NCBI GenBank assembly: GCA_009760855.2 | Contig: WPIO01000050.1 | Coordinates: 1,526,001 to 1,590,000, forward strand | Length of the DNA stretch: 64,000 nucleotides | DNA from: Cristatella mucedo | Lineage: Eukaryota; Bryozoa; Phylactolaemata; Cristatellidae | Direction: 5' to 3' | Shown: in pieces, positions 11,491 to 22,400 of the stretch | Numbering within the stretch: position 1 is the stretch's first letter | Layout: each line of letters starts with the position of its first letter | Program-made: the position numbers and the translations under genes | Notes under the pieces: generated by a model | What the model saw: only the letters and a program-made list of their open reading frames with translations | The model's database searches: none | Told to the model about the DNA's origin: nothing

Positions 11491-12555
11491 GGAGCCCTGC
11501 TCTGCCGGGGCCGCGGGGGGGGGGGGAAGGCTACTCGCGCCTCGCGGTTCAGAAACAGGGAAAGAAACACGGCTTCCGCGACAGAAATGGCGCCCCCGAG
11601 ACGCCCAGCCTCCGCAATGCCGTCCGTTCCTTGCTGCCGCCGCCGCCGCCTCGGTTCCGACCGGCGCTCCCGTGCTACAGCGAAGGCCGCTGCGCCTTCG
11701 GCCATCTTGCAGGCGACGGCCGTCTCCTCGAAAGCGATGTCGACTCGCCTCACTCGATGTCGCAATTCCTCGCTTCTCATCGCTGGCCCACTCTGCCCCT
11801 TCGTCTGCTTCGGTACCGAGCTCACATCGCCGCAGGGCGCACGCGCGCGCCGCCGCAGCCTGACGGTAGCAGCCAGCACACCCCCCCCGACGCCCAGCTC
11901 GTCGCGCGGCCCGCATCCCGCCATCAGTTTCCGTCTCCCTCGCTTGAGAGCCGGACCTGATCATCGACAGCGGCACCGACGAGGTCGTAGCCGACGTAGC
12001 GGTGCCGTTTGACGGCAGAAAGGATGCCCTGGTGGTGGCGGCCCGGGGAAAAAAAGGTTGATAAGTACGCGGGGCCATTGCCCGGTCTGTCCTGACCGCT
12101 GGCTACCGTTCGGCAGTGGTGAGGCCCTTTGTTTCCAGGGCCGAGTGCGGCTGGACTCGGGTACTGTGAGCGCTCCTCGTCAGACGAAGAAGGCCCACGC
12201 TGTCAACGGCCCGGTCTAGGCGGTCACGTGCGACGCGTCGCGCGCACAAGTCAGGGGAGCGCAGCATGGCGGCGGCCTGAGCGACTTGGGAGGATCGCCG
12301 AGTTGGTCGCGAAGCGCACGAGACCGAGGCCTCCGGCTGATCGCGGTTCGAACGGAACGTGTGTCGAGCTGAAGTGCCCACGGACCGGCAGAGCTTCGCA
12401 AGAGTCTTCTCGGCCGGAAGCAGGGTAGCTACCTGGCGAACTCTCGCAGTTTTGAGATGGCAGCTCGCAGCACGAACGAGTGCTCCATCTCGTCGGGGTC
12501 AGTTGAGACCACCAGGACGTCCGAGCCGCGGCCAGCGAGATGCGACAGGAGAGAC
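11491..12555. other. GC- and CpG-rich island
   Basis: The stretch is much richer in CG dinucleotides than its flanks, bounded on both sides by AT-rich DNA (11400-11480 and 12560-12670). Long frames are open on both strands for that reason. Inside it, only a retroelement remnant (11946-12171) and a minus-strand exon candidate (12429-12556) are supported. It could be a promoter island, but no transcript evidence can be read from sequence. Confidence 0.4.
11946..12171 (+). pseudogene. C-terminal remnant of a REL-endonuclease non-LTR retroelement
   Basis: The plus strand encodes PDLIIDSGTDEVVADVAVPF and then, after a frameshift at an A-run (about 12048), a KYA...GYRSAVVRPFV segment ending in a stop at 12169-12171. 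The P-D ... D-V-x-V-P-F ... K-Y pattern is what I know from the restriction-like endonuclease domain at the C-terminus of R2/NeSL-type elements. Upstream frames are scrambled. Assignment to a clade is an inference. Confidence 0.5.
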
Positions 12556-12556
12556 G
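12429..12556 (-). CDS. Candidate terminal coding exon, unknown protein
   Basis: The minus strand reads SLLSHLAGRGSDVLVVSTD followed by PDEMEHSFVLRAAISKLREF and then AR and a TAG stop (12431-12429). Residue make-up and codon use look coding. A possible acceptor (attaaag) sits at the boundary with the AT-rich block at 12557, but it lacks a pyrimidine tract. A splice donor (CAG|GTAGCT) overlaps the stop, so the exon may also continue. The family is not recognised, and no other exon of the same gene was identified. Confidence 0.35.
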
Positions 12557-13089
12557 CTTTAATATTTACAATAATATATACTATATATACAATGTATAGT
12601 ACTATAATAATATATAATATGTATTATTTTTCTCTATATAAACATATAATATTTATAGTATTATACAATACTGCTGGTACGAGCTGGCAGCTCGAAGCAC
12701 GGCGAGTCGCACAAGCCGCACTGACGTATCGCAAGCGTACCGATGATGCTGGGGTACGTCTGCGATGTGGAATGTGACTATATTGCTTGAACTTTGGGAC
12801 GCACAGCTGCTATTCTTATAGGCGGAGTATTCTTACACTCGATATTTTTGTAGTTGGAGTCGACTGCTTTTACTGACTGTGTAGAAACATAAGGCACGGT
12901 CACCAAAGGATTTTAGATTAGTTAGAGGCAAAGCTAGACACTTAAAATGAGCCCATTACACAGTTTCACCGGTGAAATAAAATATTAAATAGCTATTTGA
13001 ATTAGCGCAGATGAACTTCAAATGATATAGAATATAACGTTATAGCTTGAATGGCATATACAGAGAGTAAGAAATGCGAGATGAAGAGC

Positions 13090-13197
<108 letters not shown>

Positions 13198-13460
13198 ACC
13201 ACGGTTATTGGAAAGGGCCCAGATTTGACAGGCCAATAGCAAAACTCCAGGGCTTCCATCAAAAGCGATACAAAGTTCAAGAGCTTTTACAAGCCCAGCT
13301 AAAGCTGAATCTTAGATGGCACGTGGATGACACTGCCAGGGCATCGATAAGGAGTGATGGCCGCTGATGATAAGGAGCAAATGCCAACGTAGCGTCGCCA
13401 ACCGCGTACTCAACTTGGCTACTGATCCGTGGTGTTGCCTTCAATATCAATGTCATCATG

Positions 13461-13643
13461 GTGAGCCGTGATGGCACACTAGGTAAGGTGGTTGCTTTTC
13501 ACGACCTCGGTCCCTAGGTGGTGGGTTCGATTCCTGCTGTGGGCGATCCTTGATCACTGCTGGAAGCGGAGGTGATAGCCGTACAGGCTCTTGTGTTGCT
13601 ATAAAAAAAGAGGCTGTTTGGTCAGCTATTATTATTATTATTA
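13461..13643 (+). mobile_element. SINE-2, full-length copy with target duplication
   Basis: Runs from 'gtgagccgtgatggcacact' through the A and B boxes to a (TAT)n tail. It is flanked by tcatcatg (13453-13460) and tcatcacg (13644-13651), an 8 bp target-site duplication with one mismatch. This copy best defines the ends of the family. Confidence 0.88.
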
Positions 13644-13754
13644 TCATCACGAGGTGGCTGCTAAGTAAGCTGTCACTGCTAATTAACGATTGAAGGCTGA
13701 GATAATTCCCGCTATGACACAAGGACCGACGGCTCAACTGCATATAGCCACAGC

Positions 13755-14310
13755 CAAAGCTAGTTCATGCATCTGTGACATCTGATCAAGACCTCTGTGA
13801 CTTGCAACTTGCAGGTCTTTTTGCCCGTGTAGTAAGCTACTTACAGTTTGTGGTGAGAAACTCTACAGCCTAGCTTGTCTGTCGTGAACGCGGCAGTTGC
13901 CTCGCTACGTCAGTTCTCACCGATCTGCTCTGTCTCACCACCAAGCAGCATGCTGAATTCAAAATTTTATTAACTCACTTTTAACTGTATTTCCCTCCAA
14001 CCTCAAATATCCTCTAGAAATCTTGCCTTCAGCTCCAATGTTCCCAAAGCCTGAAACTCCCGGTTAATATCGCAGCATTCCTTGGCTTGACAGCATTTAA
14101 AAAGAAAAGAAGCTACAAATCGACCCGTTCCATGCAGCATTGGCTCTGTCCCCCGTGTATTATCCTTTCTGTGCTTATGCTTATGCTGCGAGTGAGCAGG
14201 TTACCACTAACCAAACACTAAACATGCTTCCTCTATGCAAATATATGCATACGTGAAGCACCTAGAAAGAAATTTCGTTCTCACGGGTAGCTAAGTGAAT
14301 TTATTATTGT
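13755..14310 (+). mobile_element. LINE family 1, decayed C-terminal region and tail
   Basis: Diverged but collinear with copies A and C: 'cttgtctgtcgtgaacg' (ARLVCRE), 'accgatctgctctg', 'ctgaaactcccggtt' and the tail 'cacctagaaagaaatttcg' followed by TTATTATTG. An old copy. Confidence 0.7.
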
Positions 14311-14628
14311 TATTAGTACTATGATCATAATAAGTTAAGCATGCCAAAAGGGTGCCAGGACCTAATCCTGAGTGGTCGAAGGTCGTGCGTTCAGCAGCCG
14401 AGGATGGCAAGGGACAGACGTCCTCTCTCATATTGTCCTAGGACATTATATTATATTATGTATAGAGGTATTATAGAACTTTACGATTGCCTCCGACATT
14501 CAGGCACGTTTGCATATTTACATTCTTCAGCAGCCCACCTCTCCTTCGCGTACAAATATGGTTCCTCGTCGAAAGAAGGAAGCTGCTGACAAAGAGTCTC
14601 GACGTATCGACTCGTTAATGCAATGTAA

Positions 14629-15100
14629 TGTATCTCAGTCTGTAACTACACAAAGCCACAAAGACTATGTGGGTGTAACGCAGGAGAGTTTTGTATAGCG
14701 AACTCACAGCCTAAGCGGCTTTCGGTACGCATTCGATAGCCAACCGACTTCGTCTCACGCAACAAAGAGAAAATGGGAAGCATAGCAGAGTCAGGAGAGC
14801 AGTTGAGGTAGTGAGTAGCATGGAAGTAGCAGCTCAGGACCGCTGAAAAGGATGAGCCATAGTCGGCAGCAGGAGAGTAATTTTCGTTGCGTAAGAATTG
14901 TGGAAGCTAGTTCCACAGTCTAGGACCTGCAGAGCTAAAGCTTCCGTCGCCATCGGTCTATAAGCGGAGGAATGGAGCAGCTAATTTATTGTCCACACAG
15001 GACCTGAGGGCGTGAAGAGGATGAAACTGGTGCAGCAGTCCAGACTCTGCAGCGAAGATAATTAAATTGCAGTGAGACGAGAAGAATGCTAGCTTTGCAT
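14629..15100 (-). mobile_element. LINE family 2, 3' end fragment
   Basis: The minus strand gives the family 2 C-terminal and 3' UTR blocks ('ggtcctagactgtggaac', 'gtaccgaaagccgcttagg', 'gttacacccacatagtc') and ends in 'acagactgagata'. Same orientation as the copies at 18.3 kb and 43.2 kb. Confidence 0.8.
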
Positions 15101-15129
15101 AGCACACAACACCAATTCTTAGCAACTCG

Positions 15130-15222
15130 TGGGTACAATATGTAATGCAAAGTATCTAGAAAGAAATTGAATTCTCGGATGATGCTATATCAAGTGTATT
15201 ATTATTGTTATTATTATTATTT
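15130..15222 (+). mobile_element. LINE family 1 tail fragment
   Basis: 'gcaaagtatctagaaagaaa', 'gaattctcggatgatgct', then TTATTATTG(TTA)n. Only the last 90 bp of the element are present. Confidence 0.7.
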
Positions 15223-16401
15223 ACCGTCTAACTCGACGTCCAGTGTACTACTAAAATTCAACCACCTCTGCTGATGTTCCGTTCATAGATCAACACTGCT
15301 GTCCATGACAAACCTAGTTTTTAATGGTTATAATTCACGAACAGCTAAGAATCTCTGCAACTGTCAAAATATAATCGATTTAGCATACGTATGTTTCACG
15401 TATGTGTCAACATCGTTCTCCCCGAAATCTCTCAAGCTGACAGTCGCTTACTTTGAAAGTGGTTACTGCTTCGCACCGCCGGCTGCTAATGAGCTGACGG
15501 CGTGAATATGCAGACAGTAAGCATTTGCGGTCCAGAGCCGCAGTCTGAGGATCGCCTTTGGCCAGAGAGGACGTGCCTGGAAATCCGGCGCACTTAAGCC
15601 AAATAATGTGACTGAAACGCACGAACTTGACCACCTTGGAACTCGTTGCTTACACAACGCCCAACTTATAGTAAATACTTACGTGTTCAGTTATTGTGTG
15701 CAAATCTACTACGTATCTCGGCTGCGAAAGGGCAGCACAGCGAGTCATGGAAGATAAGCCGTCTGCATCGTGCCTCTACCCAAGCGTGAAAACAAAGCTT
15801 TAACTAATGTAAGTTCTAAATAATCTCATTTTTAAACTATTGGGTTTATTTTTCCGAGTGCTATGAGACGCTCTTTGTATCTGCTATACTAGTACTAATT
15901 TCTGCAGCCGCGTTTTTGAAAATCGCTCACTTTCAATTTCATATTTGGTCCGGATAGGATACTCGGCATGTCTGTTCATTAGATCAATATGATCCGGACC
16001 AGAAGCTTAAGTAAATATTATTGACTGCCTTGCTACGAAATCAGAAAGAATCGAAAGTTCGCTGCTGAACTCCTTGATTACGACAACTTTAACTTCAAAC
16101 GTAGCCTCGCATCGCGGCTAAGGTGCTACTGAATTGCCCATGAAACATCGACAGTGCACTTTAATAATCGCCTCGCGCAGAGCGGTGTGAAAGTGAGGTC
16201 TTTCATCCGATGCTAATTCACAGATATTATTATCGTTAATATTGATATTATTATTATTAATATTATATTATGTACTCACATTAAATATTAATGTTGTATA
16301 CTAATATTAATATTATAATATTATTCTTATGAGCAATTGTGCTTGGCAACTTTCAAGCCTCCTCGCTGCAGCCTTAACGTTTCTGCCGCTGGCCGCTTTA
16401 G
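15223..16401. other. Upstream region of the GPCR gene
   Basis: AT-rich near 16220-16330 (alternating TAATATTA runs). No transposon family, RNA gene or clear promoter element was recognised. An in-frame TAG at 16399-16401 directly precedes the GPCR start. Confidence 0.4.
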
Positions 16402-17313
16402 ATGAACAACAGCGCCATCAACTGGTGCACTGATTACTCCATGGTTGCTGGCAGCCTTGAATGGAAGGTCGCTCTCAACGCGCTACCCATCGTGATAATA
16501 GCATGCGGCATGGTTTTCAACTTTGCTGTGGCAAAGTCGGCCGGCATTGAGCACACGCTCGCAGGGAAGGCCACTCTTCTATGTATGATAGCGAACTGCT
16601 CTGTCTGGCCTCTATGTCGCATTTCGCAGAACTTGATGACGTTGTGGCTGCCGAAGGACGACCCAATCATGTGCACTATGACCTCAATAGCTTATGCCAC
16701 AACGACGAATTTCAGCAATGTTCTGATCTCAGCTTTAGCCTACGACCGGTATCTACAGGTGGTATACCCTCTAACATTCGACCAGTTCTTCTTTCAGAAA
16801 AGACCGTACGCGGTCATACTCATGCTCTTTGCTGTACCGTTCGTAGCCGTCACACCACTGCTGTCGTATGCTGATATGTCCTGCTACGACGATGTACTTG
16901 GATGTATGATTTGGATTGACGCCTGGAGGCCTGAGACGACGACCATAACAGTAATCTGGGCAATCGTAACGGGCGGCACCTTTGCTTTTTTTGTCTTCTG
17001 CTACAGCAAAATGTGGATGGCTGCGAAAAAAATCACAAAGCAAGAGGGGGCCTCGAACTCTGCGGCTACAAGAACTTTCGGATTCCTCGGCGCCCTTCAT
17101 GCCACGTTCACTCTGCTTCCGGTACCGGAGAAGATCGTCGTCAAGATGGACGGATCTGGAGTGGGTATTTATGTTTATCGTTTATTGTTAACGCTCAATG
17201 CAGTCGGTAGTATACTCGTCGTAACCTCGTACATGCTACTGGATCGCCGATGCAGGGCCGTCATTCGTAAGATGCTTTCGCGGAAAGCTAGGCGCGTCGT
17301 CCCCGTCGACTAA
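16402..17313 (+). CDS. Rhodopsin-like (class A) GPCR, single exon
   Basis: A 303-codon frame starts at an ATG immediately preceded by an in-frame TAG, so the start is fixed. Seven hydrophobic segments fall at about residues 23-46, 56-78, 89-112, 135-156, 180-203, 225-246 and 257-279. The DRY motif ending TM3 is at 115-117 (AYDRYLQVVYPL), Cys91 sits at the top of TM3 with Cys161/Cys168 in the second extracellular loop, and an N-glycosylation site (N2-N3-S4) is in the short N-terminus. Unusual points: TM6 lacks the CWxP motif (it reads TLLPVP), TM7 lacks NPxxY, and TM2 lacks the usual Asp. This points to a divergent, probably lineage-specific receptor of unknown ligand. Lack of introns is common in expanded invertebrate GPCR families. 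The frame continues open for 74 codons after the TAA stop (see findings). Confidence 0.85.
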   Translation: MNNSAINWCTDYSMVAGSLEWKVALNALPIVIIACGMVFNFAVAKSAGIEHTLAGKATLLCMIANCSVWPLCRISQNLMTLWLPKDDPIMCTMTSIAYATTTNFSNVLISALAYDRYLQVVYPLTFDQFFFQKRPYAVILMLFAVPFVAVTPLLSYADMSCYDDVLGCMIWIDAWRPETTTITVIWAIVTGGTFAFFVFCYSKMWMAAKKITKQEGASNSAATRTFGFLGALHATFTLLPVPEKIVVKMDGSGVGIYVYRLLLTLNAVGSILVVTSYMLLDRRCRAVIRKMLSRKARRVVPVD

Positions 17314-17538
17314 GAAGTTTTCATCGGAATACGCAACCTCTTTACGATTGTCCTTATAGAAATCCTCAAGAAATCGTCGTTGCCATCAGAAACCAACGGA
17401 GGATCCACTGAAGCAAGTGGCATAGACGGCAGTAGCAGCAAGCTTGAGGTGTCGGCCTCTTCGCCTCTTTGCGTTAGGGATATCTGCCGAATGCTCATCG
17501 GCAAGTCACTGTGTTCATATCCTTTGTCGACGTTCTAG
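17314..17538 (+). other. In-frame open extension after the GPCR stop codon
   Basis: Directly after the TAA (17311-17313) the same frame stays open for 74 codons to a TAG at 17536-17538. It begins EVFIGIRNLFTIVL and continues with a Ser/Thr/Gly-rich part (SETNGGSTEASGIDGSSSKL) that resembles a receptor cytoplasmic tail. Either the TAA truncates an originally longer receptor, or it is read through, or the openness is chance. Confidence 0.4.
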
Positions 17539-17806
17539 ACGCAACGCATCTCTAAAGGCATTTACTCTGAGAACAAGGTGGTTAGCCACGAGGACACCCT
17601 TTGGGTCACGAGAAGACACTTCAAAAGCAGAGCATGAGGCCTTCGCATAGGCTGGAAAGTGAAACCGAATATGTAGCTTGTCTGGTGTCGGGCTATTTCA
17701 AGTTTATGCTGTCGAAGCTAACCGAGAGGCTTTACTTTTTCTCCATTTCCAATGATATACCTGTGTGTACGTATATATCTCTGCAAGTAAAGTGATAAGG
17801 AAAATG

Positions 17807-17812
17807 AATAAA
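17807..17812 (+). terminator. Possible poly(A) signal AATAAA
   Basis: The first AATAAA downstream of the GPCR, about 495 bp after its stop and about 270 bp after the end of the extended frame. A TG-rich stretch follows. Plausible, not proven. Confidence 0.35.
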
Positions 17813-18300
17813 ACACGTAAGACAATAATGCAACTGCCACAATCCTCTACGGCTTGCTGAATTGTAATGGTCGGCTTAGGATGCGGCCACTCTCTGGTAA
17901 GAAGTCTAGCAAGTCACACCGGATGTGAGCGAAAACCTTCCGAGGGGCAGGTTTATTCCAGTATGCCAGTATTTATTTCATTTATTTGTTTATTCCAGGG
18001 TCTACTGGACGCAATTAGCAGTTTTGCTGCCTGTGTCACATTCTTAACTTTGCTGAACAATCACGTAATACAATTAAGCTGATCATATAATCGTTTCTAT
18101 TAAGACAAAGTAGGTGCTTCCTAACGCCTCCCAGGGACGGGCTTAAATCTGGCCTCTGCTCAGCAATTACGTGACTGCCTTATGATCAACTGACTACACA
18201 CCCCGATGGCTTTAATAAGTAATTTTGTAAAATATTAGGTGACTGGGGCTTTCCTATTACTAATTCAAGCAAAGCTCCAAGAATGTAATCTAATTTTTTT

Positions 18301-18870
18301 ACATTTGTATCTCCGTCAGTAACTCCACAAAGTCATAAAGACCATGTGGGTGTTACGCAGGAGAGTTTTGTATAGCGAACTCACAGCCTAAGCGGCTTTC
18401 GGTACGCAACAGACTTCGTCTCACGAAACAAAGGGAAAGTGGGATGCATAGCAGAGTCAGGAGAGCAGTTAAGGTAGTGAGTAGCATAGAAGTAGCAGTT
18501 CAGGACCGCTGAAAAAGATGTGCCATAGTCGGCAGTAGGAGAGTGTATCTGTCTGTAGCTAGGAAAAGACTGTGGGTAAAGACAGGTGAGTTTGCTATAC
18601 TGCATTCAAAGCCTAAGTGGTTTCCGGCACGAACCTATAAGCTTCCACCTCACGAAACAAAGAGAAATTGAGAAGCGTAGCTGAGTCAGGAGAGCAGTTG
18701 AGGTATTGAGTAGCACAGCACTAGCAGCTCAGAACGCCTGAAAATAATGTGCCATAGTCGGCAATAAGAGAGTAGTTGTCGTTGCGTAATAGTTGTGGAA
18801 GCGAGTTCCACAGTCTAGGACCTGCAGAGCAAACGCTACTGTCGCAAATAATCTTTAAGCATAAGTAAAT
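18301..18870 (-). mobile_element. Two LINE family 2 3' ends in tandem
   Basis: Minus-strand family 2 3' sequence appears twice in the same orientation: 18301-18541 and again from about 18545 to 18870. Each has its own 'gtaccgaaagccgct'-type block and terminal block. Two insertions at nearly the same site, or a partial duplication. Confidence 0.75.
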
Positions 18871-18889
18871 CTAAGCATAAGCAAACTTG

Positions 18890-18962
18890 CTGCAAAGGAA
18901 ACACGATCGAATGGAGAGTGGTATCATGCTTGATAAACAACATGAACAGCATGGTCAATGCT
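18890..18962 (-). mobile_element. LINE family 1 fragment lacking its tail
   Basis: Minus-strand match to the 3' UTR block 'gtttatcaagcatgatacc' and 'gatcgtgtttcctttgcagc'. Short and truncated at both ends. Confidence 0.55.
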
Positions 18963-19493
18963 AGTTAGGTTCCACGACAGCGACAGAAAGCCGTGGCAAA
19001 GGCACAGCGTTGCAAGACAAAAGAATGATTTAACTTCGATTTAACTTTGATTTAACTTAGAGCTTTGTCCCAAGGCTGCGAATTTCGCATGACAGAATTT
19101 CTTGTTTGCCACGGGATTCGGCAATGAACAATGAGCTTGCCACATCAGTACGATCGCAGCAAGAGTAATCGGTGCTGCAGGACTCCCTCCCCTCACGTCC
19201 GCTCACCGAGGTCCGACCTAAATCTGCTCAGCATAGAGCCAAGGGATTAACAGAGTGATCTAGCCATTTCGGCTACACCGCCGTCAGCCAAGCAAGGGCA
19301 GGCAGGTAGGCCTCACGAACAGCTACTGCCTCAAGTACGTTGCAGCGATTTTCGCGAACCACCCGCCACCCTGTTCCCATGACACTGTTCCCACGCAAAA
19401 CAGCTCAATTCATCAGCCGGTAGGTCGCTGGCAGAGAGGGGACGACCAGGCTGCCGAGCATGCTTGCAGCAAGGCAAAGACGCACGGTCTCGC
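18963..19493. other. Region downstream of the DDIAS-like gene
   Basis: Should hold the 3' UTR of the minus-strand gene that ends at 19494. No TTTATT (minus-strand AATAAA) was found here, so the poly(A) site is unknown. No other feature was recognised. Confidence 0.35.
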
Positions 19494-22400
19494 TTAAACG
19501 AGAGTCGATTGCTTGCGTTCAGAGAGCGGCAGTGACGACGAGACACTAACGCACGAGACTTCCGGCGACCCTAGCCGCGGTCCGGAAGCCAACGGCAGGG
19601 AAGACTCGGGCGACAATGGTGAACTGGCCAGCTGCATTGCGCACCGGCTTCCGGGCGACGACCAGCGCCCATGCGTCGTCGGCCAGCGGTCGCCGGCGAT
19701 CGGCGTGCTGTGCGCCAAGGCGACCGGATGTCGGCGCTTGCACGCTCGTCCGGCGCCAATTGGCTCGCCGGCTGCTGCTGAGGCAGCGGCGGCGGCAGCA
19801 GCAGCGGCTTCCAACGGTCCCGCCTCTGTCTCCGGTCCCGGCACGCCGCCGGCGCTGCGGCACAGGATGCATGCACACGGGCTGCGCAAGCAAGGCGGGG
19901 GATACAGACTCCTCGAGCCGGCGCCGCCGGCTGCTCCATGCCACGGCCGAGAAGGCGGCGGCTCTCTGTAGAGCCGCTCGGCGACTGGAGACGAGCGGCG
20001 GCGGCGGTGGCCGGAGTCCGACGGATCGCACACCTCGGCGCGCGAGGCGAAGCCGTCGTCGGCGAGCGGAAGGCCACGATCGGGCGAGTCATGCCGTCGG
20101 AGGCGACGAGCGGGCGGCACGCTTCGCGAAGACGCGACGAGAGTGTCGCCCTCGTGCACCCCGCCTTGCGGCGGCGGCCTCTCGCGACGGCGTGGCGACT
20201 GGTGGCGGGCCACAACCGGCGTCGCCGTCGTACCAGTCGCGGCAGCGCCTCGTAGGTGATCGGTGGCGCTCGAGGGAGGCGACGACGGTGGACATCTCAG
20301 GGCGGCGACGGTGGCCGTGGAGCCGCTGTCCAAATTCCACGAGCTCCAGCTGTCCAGCAGCGGTGGCGTGGCCGAAGCGCTTGACGATGCGCACGGTCTA
20401 GCAGACGGCGGCTGGCGCCACGGCGGTGGCGGCGTTGCACCGCCACCTCCTCCGGAAGAGGGCGCTCCCGCTGCCGTCGCGTCTGCCTTGCTGGCTGGCC
20501 GTTCCAAAACGCTGTCGCAGCACGGGGACGCCGAAGAAGGAGGACAGAGGCGCCGCGGCCGGCCCTGAACCGCCGGTCCGGGGTCACTGCTTCCGGCGCC
20601 AGCATCGCAGAAGAAGCTGCCGAGTTTCCACAGCGGCAGTGGAGGACTCGGACGACACGCCATCGAGCGACCATCGACACTGCCACGGGCGACACGGTCG
20701 CAGCGAGGCGCTCGCTCGTCGTCGATGCTGCCGCAGACGCTGCTGTCACCCTCCGACAGTGGCGCGGTGCTCTCTGACAGCACCAGCGCGAGCACCGACC
20801 TGAAGCCGTCGCTCAGCGGAAGCAGTCCGAGGGCGGTCACGTGGGAGGCAGTTGTGCGAGCGGCAGCGGCGGCCGACGACTGGCGGCGGCCGGCCACGTC
20901 GAACAGAAAGCGCCGGCCGGCGACAGAGTCGCGCACACTGTCCAAAAGAGCGCCGCGGGCGATGCGCTCAGACGCCACCAGCCTGCAAAGGAAGGAAGAG
21001 GGCAGGGGGGACAATCTCGAAAGGCAGACAGACAGCAATGGAGGGCAGGAGGGGAAAATGGAAGCTAGCAGCCTAGCAGTCGTGGGCCCGCGGGGACGAG
21101 CTCCGACAATCACGGACGCGCAGTTAAGCACCACGTTTATTTAGCCTGACGAGTAGAATGGTGTTTCTCAACCGAGCATCTTAGCACGATCGAGAGCTGC
21201 TCAACACAAGCAGCAGCGGCGGGAGCTTTTCGGCATGCCTCCGTCGGTGCATCGAACTTGCGAAGGTCAGCCAGAGCAAAAAACAGCATCCATACACACT
21301 AACGGTAGTAAAGAGCACGAGGCTATCACGTGATAGGTACTAGCAAGGCTATCACGGGAAGGGTCTGAAGCACTAGCGCTTCGTCTGGGCTGAATAAATG
21401 TGTCAATGTGTGAGGTGGTCACTACGAATACACCAATACACCATACGCTCACAGCTGAGCAGGCAAAAAGTAATCATCAGGATAGATATAAGCCCGAAGG
21501 CAGCATCTGACGACACGAGAATAATGACCAGCTCATGGCAGCAGTATCCAAACACGCAGACCTATGTGCTACAGTCACGATCTAGTGCACCTTTCGATGG
21601 CATCCAGCAAACAAGCAATATGGGTCACCCACTGCCTACTCTGGATTGGATAATGCTGCTATGTTAGCCACAGAGACGACATACTTATCGCTGGTGTACA
21701 TTCGATAGGGGCCACAAATTAGTGACCACACATCCTGAAGGCCAGTCAATCAAGTAATCTTTCTCTAATGAGCAATGGCAACAAAAGCCCCAAGCCACAA
21801 ACACACGAAGAGAACGATGCCAATGCCAATTCCAGCTCCCAATCTATATCGACACTGGCATCCAATGCCGAAATCTGAGATCCTGTATGCTGAATGATCC
21901 CGGATTCTGGACAGCCGAACTGGAGCAGGATCAGGCAACAAGAATGACTGACTAAAGGGACTCATGCATGGGCATCAGCTACTTAGTTAAGGGACCGCCA
22001 ACGGTCTGATTACTTCCGAGGTGACATGCCGAGTTCGGCAGGACTACACGCTTTCGGCAGCATGCAGGCCACGCGTGTCCAGCCACCACAACCTTCGTCC
22101 CTTCCCGGCTCCAGCAGAACTCGGGAAGCCATCTTGCCATGGTTTCCTCCGAAGGCTGCCCGTGACAAAAAGGTGGGCACTCGAACCTGGACAAGCAGCC
22201 TTCAGGGCATGGAATGGGGAGGAGGAGGAGGAGGAGGAGGAGGAGGAGGAGGAGGAGGAGGAGGAGGAGGAGGAGGAGGAGGAGGAGGAGGAGGAGGAGG
22301 AGGAGGAGGAGGAGGAGGAGGAGGAGGAGGAGGAGGAGGAGGAGGAGGAGGAGGAGGAGGGGGAGGAGGAGGAGGAGGAGGAGGAGGAGGAGTGCTGATG

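Noticed and set aside
11319-12078. Two overlapping 201-codon minus-strand frames in the GC-rich island
   Set aside because: Several frames on both strands are open to the same extent because of base composition; none has a domain, and one would run over the plus-strand retroelement remnant.
19513-21144. Plus-strand coding-looking pieces (SDDETLTHETSGD..., SPSDSGAVLSDSTSAS...) over the large minus-strand exon
   Set aside because: They are broken by stops, while the minus frame is open throughout, starts at an excellent acceptor (20983) and completes the OB fold of the upstream exons. Antisense frames that share wobble positions explain the plus-strand look.
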